Source of the DNA: Elizabethkingia meningoseptica_A | GTDB lineage: Bacteria; Bacteroidota; Bacteroidia; Flavobacteriales; Weeksellaceae | Length of the DNA: 64,000 nt | Assembly (NCBI RefSeq): GCF_045762675.1 | Contig: NZ_JBJDLK010000001.1 | Location: forward strand, 310,001 to 374,000 | Direction: 5' to 3' | Part shown: one piece after another, positions 1 to 9,229 of the stretch | Layout: each line of letters starts with the position of its first letter | How positions within the stretch are numbered: position 1 is the stretch's first letter | Position numbers and translations under genes: made by a program | The notes under the pieces: generated by a model | The model's database searches: none | Seen by the model: only the letters and a program-made list of their open reading frames with translations | Told to the model about the DNA's origin: nothing

Positions 1-2940
1 AGCCTGCGCTGCACGGGAAGCCGTTAATCGATAGCTCATAATATTACGCGTGGCAATCTCTTCATAATGGTTATATAAGTTTTTGAAATTGCCCCATTTG
101 AAGTTTTTAACGGTTTTATAAAGTTCTTCCGCATCTACACGACCAATATCACCGCGGTTGTTGCTTTCCTCCGTTGTTTTTACAGGTACCAGACGGTAAG
201 AGAAACCATCAAACTGTAAATAATCTTTTAAAAAGAACATATCCGCCGGATCAGCCAGTCCGGTTGCTGAAAAACTAATAGGTCTTTTCCAGTCAAAGCT
301 TGCCAGTAAATCCATCAGGAAGACATTGTATTTGTACATCGTATTATCCTTGTAATCTACTACCAGATCTTTTTCGGAAAGCGCCATGTCTTCAGGATTT
401 ATAATTCCCGCTTCTACGGCATTTTTTGCATTTACCGGAAGAATAAATTTATGAACAGGAAGGAAGTTAAGCTTGGCATATTTATCACCTGCAAATATCA
501 TTTGCAGGATCTGGTCTTTTTCTTCAGATTTCATTTTCAGGAAATCAACAGCCTCCTTAAAAGTCATGGAATCCTGTGTTATATATTTTCTGAATGATGC
601 CAGTGTTTGTGTATTGCCTCCCTGAGCTTCCAGATTGTCAAATATGTTTTGCCACTCTTCTTTACCCATCAGGTAAACCTGATCATTGGTTCCTTCCTGA
701 TAATCCTCGCGTCCCATACTAAGCGGAAGCTTGCTCGAGTTATTTACTTTTCTCATCATCTGGTTAATAAACCAGGGCTGTGAAATAAGAGCCTGATGTA
801 CTATTCTTACATCGTCCCGGAAATTTTCAGTCTGTTGTATTCCAAAGGTAGGATAGGTATCATTGTCAGCATACGTAATCATCACACTGTCTTTTGGTAA
901 AGATTTCAACGTGGAATAAGCGCTGTCATATGCTGCGGTTTTCTGACTTCTGTCGTGTGGACGGTAATTCTGAAATCCCATCATAAAAGGAATTCCTATT
1001 AAAACAGAGGCAACAGCCCAGTTGAGGTTTACCTTTTTTACCTTTTGCTGAATAAAGTAGAAAAGAGCAGTCGCGCCCAATCCAATCCAGATTGCAAAGG
1101 CATAAAATGAACCGACCACAGCATAATCACGCTCGCGTGGTTCAAAAGGCTTTACACCGGTATAATAAATGATTCCGACGCCTGCTAAAACAAATAAAGA
1201 CAGTAAAGCGTAAAATCTTCCGAAATCCTTATTCAACTGGAAAAAGAAACCAATTAAGCCTAACAGTAAAGGGATAAAAAAGAATTTAACCGTAGACTCA
1301 TTGCTGAACTGTGAGGGAAGGTGCTGCTGATCGCCATACATAGCATTATCCAGAGCAGGGAATCCACTAATCCAGTTTCCGCGGTTGTCCTGTAATTCTC
1401 CCTGAACATCATTCTGCCTTCCTGCAAAATTCCAGAGCAGATAGCGTACAAAATAGTAACCGTTCTGGAAAGAAATAAAGTAATTGAAATTCTGGGCGAA
1501 ACCAGGTTTTTTAACATGGATGAGGTTGTATTTTTTAGCAGCCGTATAATCCTGATATGTAATAGAACCTTCGTGGTATTTTTTCTTCAATGTTTCGAAT
1601 GCATCGTAAGCATCCTTGTCATTGGCTATATTTTCATTTTCATAATTAAAGGTAAATTCCGGCGCACCATATAACGACATATAGTTAGGAATGACCGTTT
1701 TATCATTGCTGAACATTCTCGGAAAAAAGCTTACATGATTTTTACTGTAAACCAATTGATCCCGGGTATCAATAAGATCATACCTTCCGGTTTGTTCATT
1801 TTTTACATAGACATTCCCTGTCTTTACCGTTTTGTAACTGCCGTCATCATTTCTTTCAATACCATCCGGATCCAAATAAGCCGTATAATTTTCGCCGTAA
1901 GTCGTTGGCCAGTCTCCGTACTGAACCCGGTTATAATAATCCAGAAGACCTATAGCACTGTCAGGATTATTGAGATTGATGGCAGGACTTGCATTTGCGC
2001 GTATAGGTAAAACCAGCCAGCTTGAAAATCCTATTATCAGAAATACCGTACTCAGGGTAATTGTCTGAATAAGATTTCCGGCCTTTTTCCGTGCATATTT
2101 CAATACAAAGTAAGAAACAGCAATAAGGCTTACAAAAGAAAAAATAGTTCCCGAATTGAAAGGTAATCCAAAGCCATTTACAAAAGTAATTTCGCTTTTG
2201 GAAAACAAAGTCATCAGAGTAGGGAATACCACTTTGAAGACCATTGCCAGAACAACTAAAGTCAGCAGGTTGGCAATAAGGAAGCTCTTCCAGGTGAATT
2301 TATATTTTTTTGCATAATAAATTAAACAAACTGCCGGGATACTCAGCATACACATCATATGAACACCTAAAGAAAGTCCTGTGATAAAGAATATTAATAT
2401 AATCCAGCGCTGACTGTCTTTTGCTTCAAAATCCTCTTCCCACTTACAAATCAACCAGAGTATTAATGCAATAAACATTGTGGCCATAGCGTATACTTCA
2501 CCTTCAACAGCTGAAAACCAAAAGGTATCACTAAAAGTAAAAACTAAAGCACCTGTAATTCCTGAAAAAAGAACTCCAAATCTCTGGTTGGGGCTAAGCT
2601 CCTTATCTGTATTCCGGAAGAAACTTTTTGCGAAATGTGTAATGGTCCAGAATAAAAACAGGATCGTAAAGGCACTGCATACCGCAGACATACCGTTAAT
2701 AACCAACGCATAGTTTTGTCCTTTTCCAAAAGCAAGTATAGAAGAAGCTGCACCAATCAGTTGAAATAAAGCTGCTCCCGGAGCATGTGTTACCTGCAGT
2801 TTTACAGCCGAAGCGATATACTCACCACAGTCCCAGAAGCTGAGTTTACGCTCCATAGTTGAGAGATAGGTAATGAGTGCACCTCCGAATATAAGCCAAC
2901 CGAGTACATTATTCCATTTTTTGAATGTCCAATTTTTCAT
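1..2940 (-). CDS. DUF2723 family multi-pass membrane protein, C-terminus cut by window edge
   Basis: The frame is open from the ATG at 2940 to the left edge (980 codons), so the C-terminus is missing. The N-terminus carries FWDCGEYIASA followed by THAPGAALFQL, the signature of DUF2723 proteins, which resemble GT-C type membrane glycosyltransferases. Many hydrophobic segments follow, then a long soluble part. Family members are usually about 1000 residues or more, so little is probably missing. The substrate is unknown; a role in protein O-glycosylation or envelope glycan transfer is inference. A near-consensus -7 box (TACTTTAG) lies just upstream. Confidence 0.85.
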   Translation of the reverse strand, partial: MKNWTFKKWNNVLGWLIFGGALITYLSTMERKLSFWDCGEYIASAVKLQVTHAPGAALFQLIGAASSILAFGKGQNYALVINGMSAVCSAFTILFLFWTITHFAKSFFRNTDKELSPNQRFGVLFSGITGALVFTFSDTFWFSAVEGEVYAMATMFIALILWLICKWEEDFEAKDSQRWIILIFFITGLSLGVHMMCMLSIPAVCLIYYAKKYKFTWKSFLIANLLTLVVLAMVFKVVFPTLMTLFSKSEITFVNGFGLPFNSGTIFSFVSLIAVSYFVLKYARKKAGNLIQTITLSTVFLIIGFSSWLVLPIRANASPAINLNNPDSAIGLLDYYNRVQYGDWPTTYGENYTAYLDPDGIERNDDGSYKTVKTGNVYVKNEQTGRYDLIDTRDQLVYSKNHVSFFPRMFSNDKTVIPNYMSLYGAPEFTFNYENENIANDKDAYDAFETLKKKYHEGSITYQDYTAAKKYNLIHVKKPGFAQNFNYFISFQNGYYFVRYLLWNFAGRQNDVQGELQDNRGNWISGFPALDNAMYGDQQHLPSQFSNESTVKFFFIPLLLGLIGFFFQLNKDFGRFYALLSLFVLAGVGIIYYTGVKPFEPRERDYAVVGSFYAFAIWIGLGATALFYFIQQKVKKVNLNWAVASVLIGIPFMMGFQNYRPHDRSQKTAAYDSAYSTLKSLPKDSVMITYADNDTYPTFGIQQTENFRDDVRIVHQALISQPWFINQMMRKVNNSSKLPLSMGREDYQEGTNDQVYLMGKEEWQNIFDNLEAQGGNTQTLASFRKYITQDSMTFKEAVDFLKMKSEEKDQILQMIFAGDKYAKLNFLPVHKFILPVNAKNAVEAGIINPEDMALSEKDLVVDYKDNTMYKYNVFLMDLLASFDWKRPISFSATGLADPADMFFLKDYLQFDGFSYRLVPVKTTEESNNRGDIGRVDAEELYKTVKNFKWGNFKNLYNHYEEIATRNIMSYRLTASRAAQA

Positions 2941-3054
2941 GAAAAAGTGAATTAATAGTTTTTCCCGCTAAAGTAATTCAATATTTTGTATGAAAAAAGA
3001 ACTAATTCACAATTATTAAAAAGATATTACTGTTTTATTTTGATAAAGTATAAG

Positions 3055-3085
3055 AAAAACCTCACAGACATGAAAGACTGTGAGG
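3055..3085 (-). terminator. Rho-independent terminator of the FrnE-like gene
   Basis: CCTCACAG at 3060-3067 pairs with CTGTGAGG at 3078-3085 around a 10-nt loop. Read on the minus strand the stem is followed by five T. It lies about 40 bases after the stop of the FrnE-like gene. Confidence 0.75.
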
Positions 3086-3125
3086 CTGGTAATATTATAC
3101 AGGTAAGTTTTAAAAACTATACGGC

Positions 3126-3860
3126 TTATGATTCGCAGTTTCCATTAATATCACAAGAAGCTCCTTCTTCAGAAATATTAATAAAAGACGACTTTTGTTT
3201 AGCTTTCCAGTCATTATAAGACGCTTTCAGCGTATTAAGGAAAGCATCTGAGGGTTGTGCACCGGATACAGCATACTTACGGTCGAAAACAAAGAATGGC
3301 ACTCCGGTAACACCTAACTCATAAGCTTCCTGAATATCCTGTTTTACTTTGTAAGCATAAGCATCGTTGCTAATTGCATCTTCAAAATCTTCTTCTGTAA
3401 GCCCTATTCTTAGCGCTTCAGCTTTTAAAGTTTCAGTGTTGCCAAGATCCTTTCCCTGCTCAAAATAATCGGAGAAGAAAGCTTCTTTTGCCTGATCTCC
3501 GAGTCCTTTTTCTTTTGCCTTATGCAGTACTCTGTGTGCCTGAAAAGTATTGAAAGTAACTGCTTTGCTGAAGTCAAAGCTGAGTCCTGATTCTTTCGCT
3601 GTATTGGTAATCTGTTGTTGCATAGCATGAATAGCTTCAACAGGTCTGTTGTATTTTTTAGCCAGACCTTTTTCCAGATCATATCTTTCTTCAGGTTGTA
3701 CAAACTCAGGATCCAGCTGGTAGCTTTTCCATTCGAGTACAACATCACCAGCATGTTCAAACTTTGCTAAGGCTTCTTCGTAATGTTTTTTTCCGATAAA
3801 GCAGAAAGGACATACCACATCACTCCAAACTTCAATATGTAATTTATTATCTGTGCTCAT
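3126..3860 (-). CDS. DsbA family oxidoreductase, FrnE-like
   Basis: The 244-residue protein has a thioredoxin-fold active site C17-P-F-C20 directly after the first beta strand, a long alpha-helical insert, and VTGVPFFVF near the C-terminus with the cis-proline of the fold. This layout matches the FrnE/DsbA-like cytosolic thiol oxidoreductases often annotated as 2-hydroxychromene-2-carboxylate isomerase-like. There is no signal peptide, so it should act in the cytoplasm on disulfides, possibly under oxidative stress (inference). It is a single-gene unit with its own promoter and terminator. The C-terminal tail holds two extra Cys residues (CDINGNC), possibly a metal site or a second redox pair. 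Confidence 0.9.
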   Translation of the reverse strand: MSTDNKLHIEVWSDVVCPFCFIGKKHYEEALAKFEHAGDVVLEWKSYQLDPEFVQPEERYDLEKGLAKKYNRPVEAIHAMQQQITNTAKESGLSFDFSKAVTFNTFQAHRVLHKAKEKGLGDQAKEAFFSDYFEQGKDLGNTETLKAEALRIGLTEEDFEDAISNDAYAYKVKQDIQEAYELGVTGVPFFVFDRKYAVSGAQPSDAFLNTLKASYNDWKAKQKSSFINISEEGASCDINGNCES

Positions 3861-3874
3861 ATTTTAATTTTATA

Positions 3875-3882
3875 CAAAGATA
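3875..3882 (-). promoter_or_regulatory. -7 box (TATCTTTG) of the FrnE-like gene
   Basis: TATCTTTG on the minus strand matches the Bacteroidota -7 consensus TANNTTTG, with its end 14 nt before the ATG at 3860. Confidence 0.6.
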
Positions 3883-3927
3883 AGGTACAGAAGGAGGCAA
3901 TGTCAACTATATTATTGATCTATGAAA

Positions 3928-4587
3928 TCAATAATGAGAGGTCTTTGCTTTTATGGAAGTCTTCTTGATCCAATAAGAGATATAGAAAGATCCCAATACA
4001 GTAGGCGCCAGCCAGCCAATAATATTGCCATAATGCAGTCCGGCTACAATAAATGCTGTAGTAGAGGCAATAAGTGCTCCTGCCATTTTTCCAATATGAT
4101 GGTGTATCCATTTTCCCCGGACATCTTTCAAATTTTTATAAAAGATAAGATCTCTGCTGCTCATCAGGATACCAATACCACCGAAAATAAGATATAAAAG
4201 AGAAAACTGGAGATTAGATTTCCATGTGATTACGGCCATTATAATCATAAGAAGTCCGCTTATAAGCATGGTAATCGATATTGTATAATCTTTTGTATTG
4301 GCGGCCTCTTTTGATTTGGATTTAAAACTTAATGCTGCATTTCCGGCAAGTATCATATAAATGGTAAAAATCCCAATGAGGAATAAAAATAAGTTTTTAT
4401 GATGTGGCATTTGGGCGATAATCAGTGATAATAAAGAGCTCACTAACATTCCGATTGAAAATACTTTTCCATAAAGCTTGTGCCGGGTAGAGCCTTTCTT
4501 TACAATAATTGTTGCATAACCTGCTAAAAGTCCAATGCCTCCGAAAAATGCGTGAATGTAGATGAGTGTTTTAATAAATGTTTCCAT
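3928..4587 (-). CDS. Small multi-pass membrane protein, DUF2306-like
   Basis: The 219 residues form about seven hydrophobic segments. The first helix has the pattern IYIHAFFGGIGLLAG, followed by a short basic loop (KKGSTRHKLYGKVF). H and RH residues at helix ends recall DUF2306-type membrane proteins. Near the C-terminus, GKWIHHHIGKMAGA has three consecutive His and could bind a metal or haem (inference). It is followed downstream by the FrnE-like gene in the same direction, but a separate -7 box lies between them. Function unknown. Confidence 0.7.
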   Translation of the reverse strand: METFIKTLIYIHAFFGGIGLLAGYATIIVKKGSTRHKLYGKVFSIGMLVSSLLSLIIAQMPHHKNLFLFLIGIFTIYMILAGNAALSFKSKSKEAANTKDYTISITMLISGLLMIIMAVITWKSNLQFSLLYLIFGGIGILMSSRDLIFYKNLKDVRGKWIHHHIGKMAGALIASTTAFIVAGLHYGNIIGWLAPTVLGSFYISYWIKKTSIKAKTSHY

Positions 4588-4699
4588 AGTTTTTTATTTG
4601 ATGAAATAAAATTCAGCATATACACTCAGTTTATCAAAAACAACTAACCGATCGGAAGATTTTGTTTACCGAAAGGATGGAAAACTTAGTTGAATAGTT

Positions 4700-5536
4700 T
4701 TAAAGAATGTGCATACTGGCAATCAGAATACGAATACCAACAAGTGCCAGAGAAATAGCCAGAGCCTTTATAATGAACTTTCCTTTTACCTTTCTGGAGA
4801 AATAAGCGCCAAGGAAAGCTCCCGGAATAACTCCTAAAATAAGAGCTGCAACCATTTTTAGGATTTTTGGATCGTTGTAACTGCCTTCAAAGTAATGTAC
4901 AATAACACTAACTGTGGACATAATAGCCAGAATGAAGTGTGATGTTGCTGTGGCAATATGTACCGGGAACTGTAACCATTCTACCATAGCCGGTACATGG
5001 ATAATACCACCACCGATACCCAGAAGAGGGGAGAAGAACCCAACAAATATGCTTAGGGCTATTCCGTATTTCATATTGTAGATATACTCATAAGTTTCAC
5101 CATATTTATCGGTTATTTTTTGATGAATACGGCCGGTAACTTTCTTTTCAGAGTTATTTTTCTTTTCTTTTCCGCCTTTCAGAAAAAGAAATATGGAAAG
5201 AATGATGAGTACAAAACCAAAAATATTATCAAACTGATGTTTTGGAATATGTTTGGTGGTTAATACTCCTAGTATAGATCCCGGAATCGTTGCAATGGCG
5301 AAGATAATTCCGGCTTTGTAATCTATTCTTTTAGTTCGCATGTAGGCCATGGAGCCCACTGATGCATTCGCAGCCACTACAGCCATAGAAATTGCAGTAA
5401 TACTTTCGGGGGATAAATCGGGGTAAAAGAGAATAAGAATGGGAACTAATATAAATCCGCCGCCGGCTCCTATTAAAGTTCCTAGTGTTCCAATACCAAA
5501 TCCTAATAGCATTAAAAGTGCAAAGCTTTCTGTCAT
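4700..5536 (-). CDS. Sulfite exporter TauE/SafE family permease
   Basis: The 278-residue protein shows two repeats of about four membrane helices. Each begins with the family's glycine-rich turn, GTLGTLIGAGGGFILVP near residue 17 and LLGIGGGIIHVPAM in the second half. A basic cytoplasmic loop around residues 125-150 joins the halves. The family exports sulfur-containing anions such as sulfite or sulfoacetate in the inner membrane, but many members have unknown substrates. No sulfur-metabolism gene is adjacent, so the substrate cannot be stated. Confidence 0.88.
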   Translation of the reverse strand: MTESFALLMLLGFGIGTLGTLIGAGGGFILVPILILFYPDLSPESITAISMAVVAANASVGSMAYMRTKRIDYKAGIIFAIATIPGSILGVLTTKHIPKHQFDNIFGFVLIILSIFLFLKGGKEKKNNSEKKVTGRIHQKITDKYGETYEYIYNMKYGIALSIFVGFFSPLLGIGGGIIHVPAMVEWLQFPVHIATATSHFILAIMSTVSVIVHYFEGSYNDPKILKMVAALILGVIPGAFLGAYFSRKVKGKFIIKALAISLALVGIRILIASMHIL

Positions 5537-5832
5537 GTAAGTGTCTCCTGTAAGTAGTTTTGTGATGGGTGCTAAAATACAGAATTTTTTGCTCTCTCAA
5601 AATAAGATTGTCATTATGTGTACAGAAACTCTGTTTTTATGAGATTTAGACGAAGTAATAAAGTACCGAACCGGTATTAAATATATTCGGGAAAGGATAA
5701 TGTTTTTCGCGCAGAGATGATATTTTACTACTATTTATTGCTGTTTTGGCAGTTATTTTGAAAAATAAATGAAAAAAAGTGCTCATGTTAGCATAATAAT
5801 TTTATTTTTATCAGTTATTAATATGATAATAT

Positions 5833-6510
5833 ATGCGTAAAATTATAGTATTGCTGCTTAAGTGTATAGGCGGAATTGTTTCGGCGGTTATTTTGTATCT
5901 TTTATTAGGTTATCTTATACCTTTTATTCCGGTAAAAGCTGAAAAAACAGATGACCCGAAAGTAGTAGAGGCTTATATTCTTACAAATGGCGTGCATACT
6001 GATCTGGTGGTACCTGTAAAAAGTGAGTGGACAGACTGGAGCCAAAAAATACCTTTTGATGTTACGAAGGGAAAAAATACGGATTTTAAATACGTTTCAT
6101 TTGGATGGGGTGATAAGGGATTTTATCTGGATACTCCAACATGGGCAGACCTCAAATTTTCTACAGCTTTTAAGGCGGCTTTCTGGATGGGACAATCGGC
6201 GATGCATACCACTTATTATCGTGAAATGACAGAAGGGGAAGACTGTAAAAAGATTATGCTTACAGCCGAGCAGTATAAAAGGCTGATCACGTATATCGAT
6301 GATAAATTCGACAAGGATCAGAACGGTAATTACAGGTTTATCCCGACAAATGCTGTTTACGGAAATGATGATGCATTTTTCGATGCAAAAGGAAGTTATA
6401 ATTTCCTGTATACGTGTAATACATGGGCGAATAACGGTTTGAAAGCAGCAGGACAAAAAGCAGCTTTATGGACGCCCAGCGACTTTGGTATTTTCCAGCA
6501 TTATAAGTAA
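5833..6510 (+). CDS. DUF2459 / TIGR02117 family protein
   Basis: The 225-residue protein has one N-terminal membrane anchor (residues 5-30) and then a soluble domain with NGVHTDLVVPV, FGWGDKGFYLDTPTW and CNTWANNGLKAAG, which are hallmarks of the family first noted near urease genes. The conserved H, D and C residues look like those of a papain-like or NlpC-like fold, but the activity is not established. It should face the periplasm. A 296-base gap lies upstream toward the divergent exporter gene. Confidence 0.85.
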   Translation: MRKIIVLLLKCIGGIVSAVILYLLLGYLIPFIPVKAEKTDDPKVVEAYILTNGVHTDLVVPVKSEWTDWSQKIPFDVTKGKNTDFKYVSFGWGDKGFYLDTPTWADLKFSTAFKAAFWMGQSAMHTTYYREMTEGEDCKKIMLTAEQYKRLITYIDDKFDKDQNGNYRFIPTNAVYGNDDAFFDAKGSYNFLYTCNTWANNGLKAAGQKAALWTPSDFGIFQHYK

Positions 6511-6613
6511 CTAAATTTAAAGCGCAGTCCAGTCCGGATTTAGTTTATAATGAGCCTGCCGAAGTATTGAATTTTGAAAATAACATTTACACAAACATTA
6601 AATATTAATAGAG

Positions 6614-6973
6614 ATGAGTTACGATATCATGTTATTCAGAACAGAGACTAAAGTACGTGAACAGGAATCAGGTGATGAGGAATTCTTTGATCATGAAGAT
6701 AATCTTGAACCCTTTACGAAAAAACAGGCAAAGGAATTGAAAGAAAGGCTTATAAGCTATGGATATAAATTTGAACAGGACAATAAATACGGCGCAGAAT
6801 TTAAAAATTCGGAATACGGAATTAGTGTTTTACTAACCAAGTGTGGCGTTTACTTTACAGCCAGTTGGGATCAGGAGGCCATTTTTGAGGCAGGAATGAC
6901 CGCTTCCGAATTTACCGATACGGATGAATTTGCAAAATATGACCCTCAGAACGGCGGCTGGGAAGAATTCTGA
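6614..6973 (+). CDS. Hypothetical protein, acidic, 119 aa
   Basis: The product is a soluble, acidic protein beginning MSYDIMLFRTE and rich in E and D, with no signal peptide or membrane segment. I recognise the start pattern from hypothetical proteins scattered in Bacteroidota but cannot assign a function. The coding frame is clean and ends just before a strong bidirectional terminator shared with the his operon end. Confidence 0.75.
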   Translation: MSYDIMLFRTETKVREQESGDEEFFDHEDNLEPFTKKQAKELKERLISYGYKFEQDNKYGAEFKNSEYGISVLLTKCGVYFTASWDQEAIFEAGMTASEFTDTDEFAKYDPQNGGWEEF

Positions 6974-6999
6974 AAAACAGTAAAAACTTTAGATTTACA

Positions 7000-7039
7000 G
7001 TATACAAAAAACACAGCTAAATCTGTGCTTTTTGTATAC
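7000..7039. terminator. Bidirectional terminator between the 119-aa gene and hisIE
   Basis: A 17-bp stem with one mismatch (7000-7016 with 7023-7039) and the loop CTAAAT has A/T tracts inside both arms. It sits between convergent genes and can serve both strands. Confidence 0.75.
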
Positions 7040-7080
7040 TTATAATTTCGTACTTCTAACTTCGTACTTCTAATTTATTC
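7032..7080. repeat. 7-nt periodic intergenic repeat (CTTCTAA/CTTCGTA)
   Basis: Seven consecutive heptads can be read, including CTTCTAA twice and TTTCGTA/CTTCGTA. It begins within the right arm of the terminator and runs up to the hisIE stop. The words CGTACTTCTAA recur at 14249 and 46684-46723. Confidence 0.6.
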
Positions 7081-7081
7081 C

Positions 7082-7672
7082 TTACGAATGTCTTTCCCGT
7101 AATACCGCTTCGATATCTTCTAGTGAAAACCCTTTCGCTTTTAAAAGAATAAGATAGTGGTAAAGCAGATCTGCCGATTCATTTTTAAACAGCTCATCAT
7201 TATTGTCTTTTGCTTCAATTACAACTTCCACAGCTTCTTCTCCAACCTTCTGAGCTACTTTGTTAATACCTCTTCTGTATAGCTGGTTGGTATAAGAATT
7301 TTCGATATTATTATCTATTCTGTCAGAAATTACCTGTTGCAATTCGTAAACAAAGCCTTTTTTTGATTGATTACCAAAACATGAAACACTACCGGTATGG
7401 CAGGTAGGACCATTGGGTTTTACTTTAATCAGCAAAGTATCCTGGTCACAGTCCAGCAGCGTTTCTTTTACTTCCAGAAAATTACCGGAAGTTTCACCTT
7501 TGGTCCATAATCTGTTTTTGGATCTGGAAAAGAAGGTTACTTTTCCTTCTTGTAAGGTCTTCTGATAGGCTTCTGCATTCATATAACCCAGCATGAGTAC
7601 TTGTTCTGTCAGGTAGTTCTGAATAATAACCGGAACTAAACCGTCTTTATTTTTATCGAAATTTATTTCCAT
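7082..7672 (-). CDS. hisIE: Bifunctional phosphoribosyl-AMP cyclohydrolase / phosphoribosyl-ATP pyrophosphatase
   Basis: It catalyses histidine steps 2 and 3 in the cytoplasm. The HisI domain (residues about 1-110) has the zinc-binding LLDCDQDTLL and GPTCHTGSVSCF motifs. The HisE domain (about 110-196) has the MazG-like EEAVEVVIEAKDNN motif. At 196 aa it is the usual fused length. It is the last gene of the his operon and overlaps hisF by 10 bases (start at 7672, hisF stop at 7663), suggesting translational coupling. Confidence 0.96.
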   Translation of the reverse strand: MEINFDKNKDGLVPVIIQNYLTEQVLMLGYMNAEAYQKTLQEGKVTFFSRSKNRLWTKGETSGNFLEVKETLLDCDQDTLLIKVKPNGPTCHTGSVSCFGNQSKKGFVYELQQVISDRIDNNIENSYTNQLYRRGINKVAQKVGEEAVEVVIEAKDNNDELFKNESADLLYHYLILLKAKGFSLEDIEAVLRERHS

Positions 7673-8421
7673 CTTACCGGAATGTTTTGTTGTGTTAAAT
7701 ATTCTTTAAGTTGTGGGATCGGAACTTCTCCAAAGTGGAAAATACTGGCAGCCAATGCACCACTGGCTTTTGTTTCTTCAAATACTTCTTTGAAATCTTC
7801 CATTTTACCGGCACCTCCTGATGCAATCACAGGAATGTTCACCAGCTGAGAGATTTGCCGGGTAACGTCCAGTGAGAAACCTGCTTTTGTACCATCGGCA
7901 TTCATAGAGGTTAATAATATTTCACCGGCACCAAGTTCTTCTGCTTCTTTTGCCCACTTCAGGGTTTCTTTTTCAGTTTCAATTTTTCCGCCGCTTACAA
8001 AGACTTTTTCAGTATCGTTAACGCTTTTGGTGTCAATGGCAACTACTACACACTGACTGCCAAACCGGGCAGCAAGATCACTGATGAGCTGCGGATTTTT
8101 TACAGCGGAAGAGTTAATGGATATTTTATCCGCTCCGGCTTTTATAATAGTAGCCGCATCTTCTACCGTATTAATACCACCGCCTACGGTAAACGGGATG
8201 TTGATTTCCTGTGCGATTCTCTCCACAAGTCCGGCAAGGGTTTTACGCTCTTCCTGAGTAGCGGAGATGTCCAGGAATACCAGTTCGTCGGCACCCTCTT
8301 CTACATATTTCTTGGCCAGTACAACAGGATCACCCGCATCGCGAAGCCCTTCAAAATTGATTCCTTTCACTGTTCTGCCATCTTTGATATCCAGACAGGG
8401 GATGATTCTTTTCTTTAACAT
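7663..8421 (-). CDS. hisF: Imidazole glycerol phosphate synthase cyclase subunit
   Basis: This 252-residue TIM barrel forms imidazole glycerol phosphate and AICAR from PRFAR, using ammonia channelled from HisH. The start has RIIPCLDIKDGRTVKG with the catalytic Asp, and phosphate-binding loops GGGINTVEDA and IASGGAGKMEDF are present. The second catalytic Asp lies in VVVAIDTK. It overlaps hisIE by 10 bases. Upstream is a 110-base spacer made of 7-nt periodic repeats before the amidase gene. Confidence 0.97.
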   Translation of the reverse strand: MLKKRIIPCLDIKDGRTVKGINFEGLRDAGDPVVLAKKYVEEGADELVFLDISATQEERKTLAGLVERIAQEINIPFTVGGGINTVEDAATIIKAGADKISINSSAVKNPQLISDLAARFGSQCVVVAIDTKSVNDTEKVFVSGGKIETEKETLKWAKEAEELGAGEILLTSMNADGTKAGFSLDVTRQISQLVNIPVIASGGAGKMEDFKEVFEETKASGALAASIFHFGEVPIPQLKEYLTQQNIPVRWK

Positions 8422-8430
8422 GTTTTTTTA

Positions 8431-8535
8431 GTTTACAGTTTACAGTTTGCAGTGTACAGTTATTAGTTGAGCGTTTATTACTCAATTATTGATTGCTCAT
8501 TACCGATTACCCATTACTTATCACTCATCCATCAA
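8431..8535. repeat. 7-nt periodic repeat between hisF and the amidase gene
   Basis: About 15 consecutive heptads fill the whole intergenic spacer. They begin GTTTACA GTTTACA and later shift to units ending in CAT or GAT, such as TACCGAT, TACCCAT and CACTCAT. The units drift gradually but keep the 7-nt register. The TGTAAAC unit (its complement) is shared with the repeat at 24778-24805. Confidence 0.7.
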
Positions 8536-9188
8536 GGTGTACTTTTCAGGTTCAGGTCCTGGACTTTTGCTCTTACTTTTTGCATAAAGGCTGCTCCCGG
8601 ATCATATTTTTCTGTAAAGTAGTTCGGATTTTTTTCCTTCCATAATGAAGAGTTTCTGAAAAGACCATATTCAGAATGCCCGATGAGATACTGTATAGGA
8701 TATTTTTTAGTCAGGTATCGTACAAGTCCGGCATTTGCTTCTACCTGAGCGTCTGTTAAAGGCTGCTTAGTACCGCCGATATTTTCAATTCCTATGGCAC
8801 AATAATTTAGTCCGATGGTATGGCGGGCAAACATGGTAGGATCTAATAATTGATAAATACTGCCGTCTCTGTCGATAATGAAATGTGCGGAGACGTTAAG
8901 AGCACTTTCTCTGGACAAATTCCGGCGTCCGTTGAGGTAGGTATTACTAAAGTATTTTATATTATGATCCAGAGTTCCGACTTCTGTATAATGAAGGACA
9001 ATCATTACAGGATTTATGGTAGGTGTTTTCTGATTCATACCGTAATGTGTACGCATATAATCGAGACTCAGATTAATACGTTCCTGATTAAATTCAATAG
9101 GCCGCTGAATAATATTAATTGCATTGGATTGTGCTTTTGCTCCCGCAGAAAATAACAGCAGTGTGAATATCAGTTTTATATATTTCAT
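8532..9188 (-). CDS. Secreted N-acetylmuramoyl-L-alanine amidase (Amidase_2)
   Basis: It has a signal peptide (residues 1-19, ending AGAKA) and a type 2 amidase domain that cleaves the stem peptide from muramic acid. Expected zinc ligands are the His in VLHYTEVG, the His in LIGHSEYG and the Asp in KYDPGAAF, matching the AmpD/PGRP fold. At 218 aa it is single-domain. It lies inside the his operon between hisA (41-base gap) and hisF, with no pathway link to histidine, so it is probably co-transcribed by chance of insertion (inference). Confidence 0.88.
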   Translation of the reverse strand: MKYIKLIFTLLLFSAGAKAQSNAINIIQRPIEFNQERINLSLDYMRTHYGMNQKTPTINPVMIVLHYTEVGTLDHNIKYFSNTYLNGRRNLSRESALNVSAHFIIDRDGSIYQLLDPTMFARHTIGLNYCAIGIENIGGTKQPLTDAQVEANAGLVRYLTKKYPIQYLIGHSEYGLFRNSSLWKEKNPNYFTEKYDPGAAFMQKVRAKVQDLNLKSTP

Positions 9189-9229
9189 TCAGTTGTATTT
9201 AATTGTAATACTTTTTGGTTAATAAATGA

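Noticed and set aside
5769..5840. 23-codon hydrophobic peptide (MKKSAHVSIIILFLSVINM and on) overlapping the start of the DUF2459 gene
   Set aside because: It is AT-rich, has no promoter or leader logic and overlaps the next gene out of frame. Random hydrophobic codons are common in such DNA.
7663..7672. Frameshift between hisF and hisIE
   Set aside because: The 10-base overlap joins two full-length genes with normal ends, so it is ordinary translational coupling.
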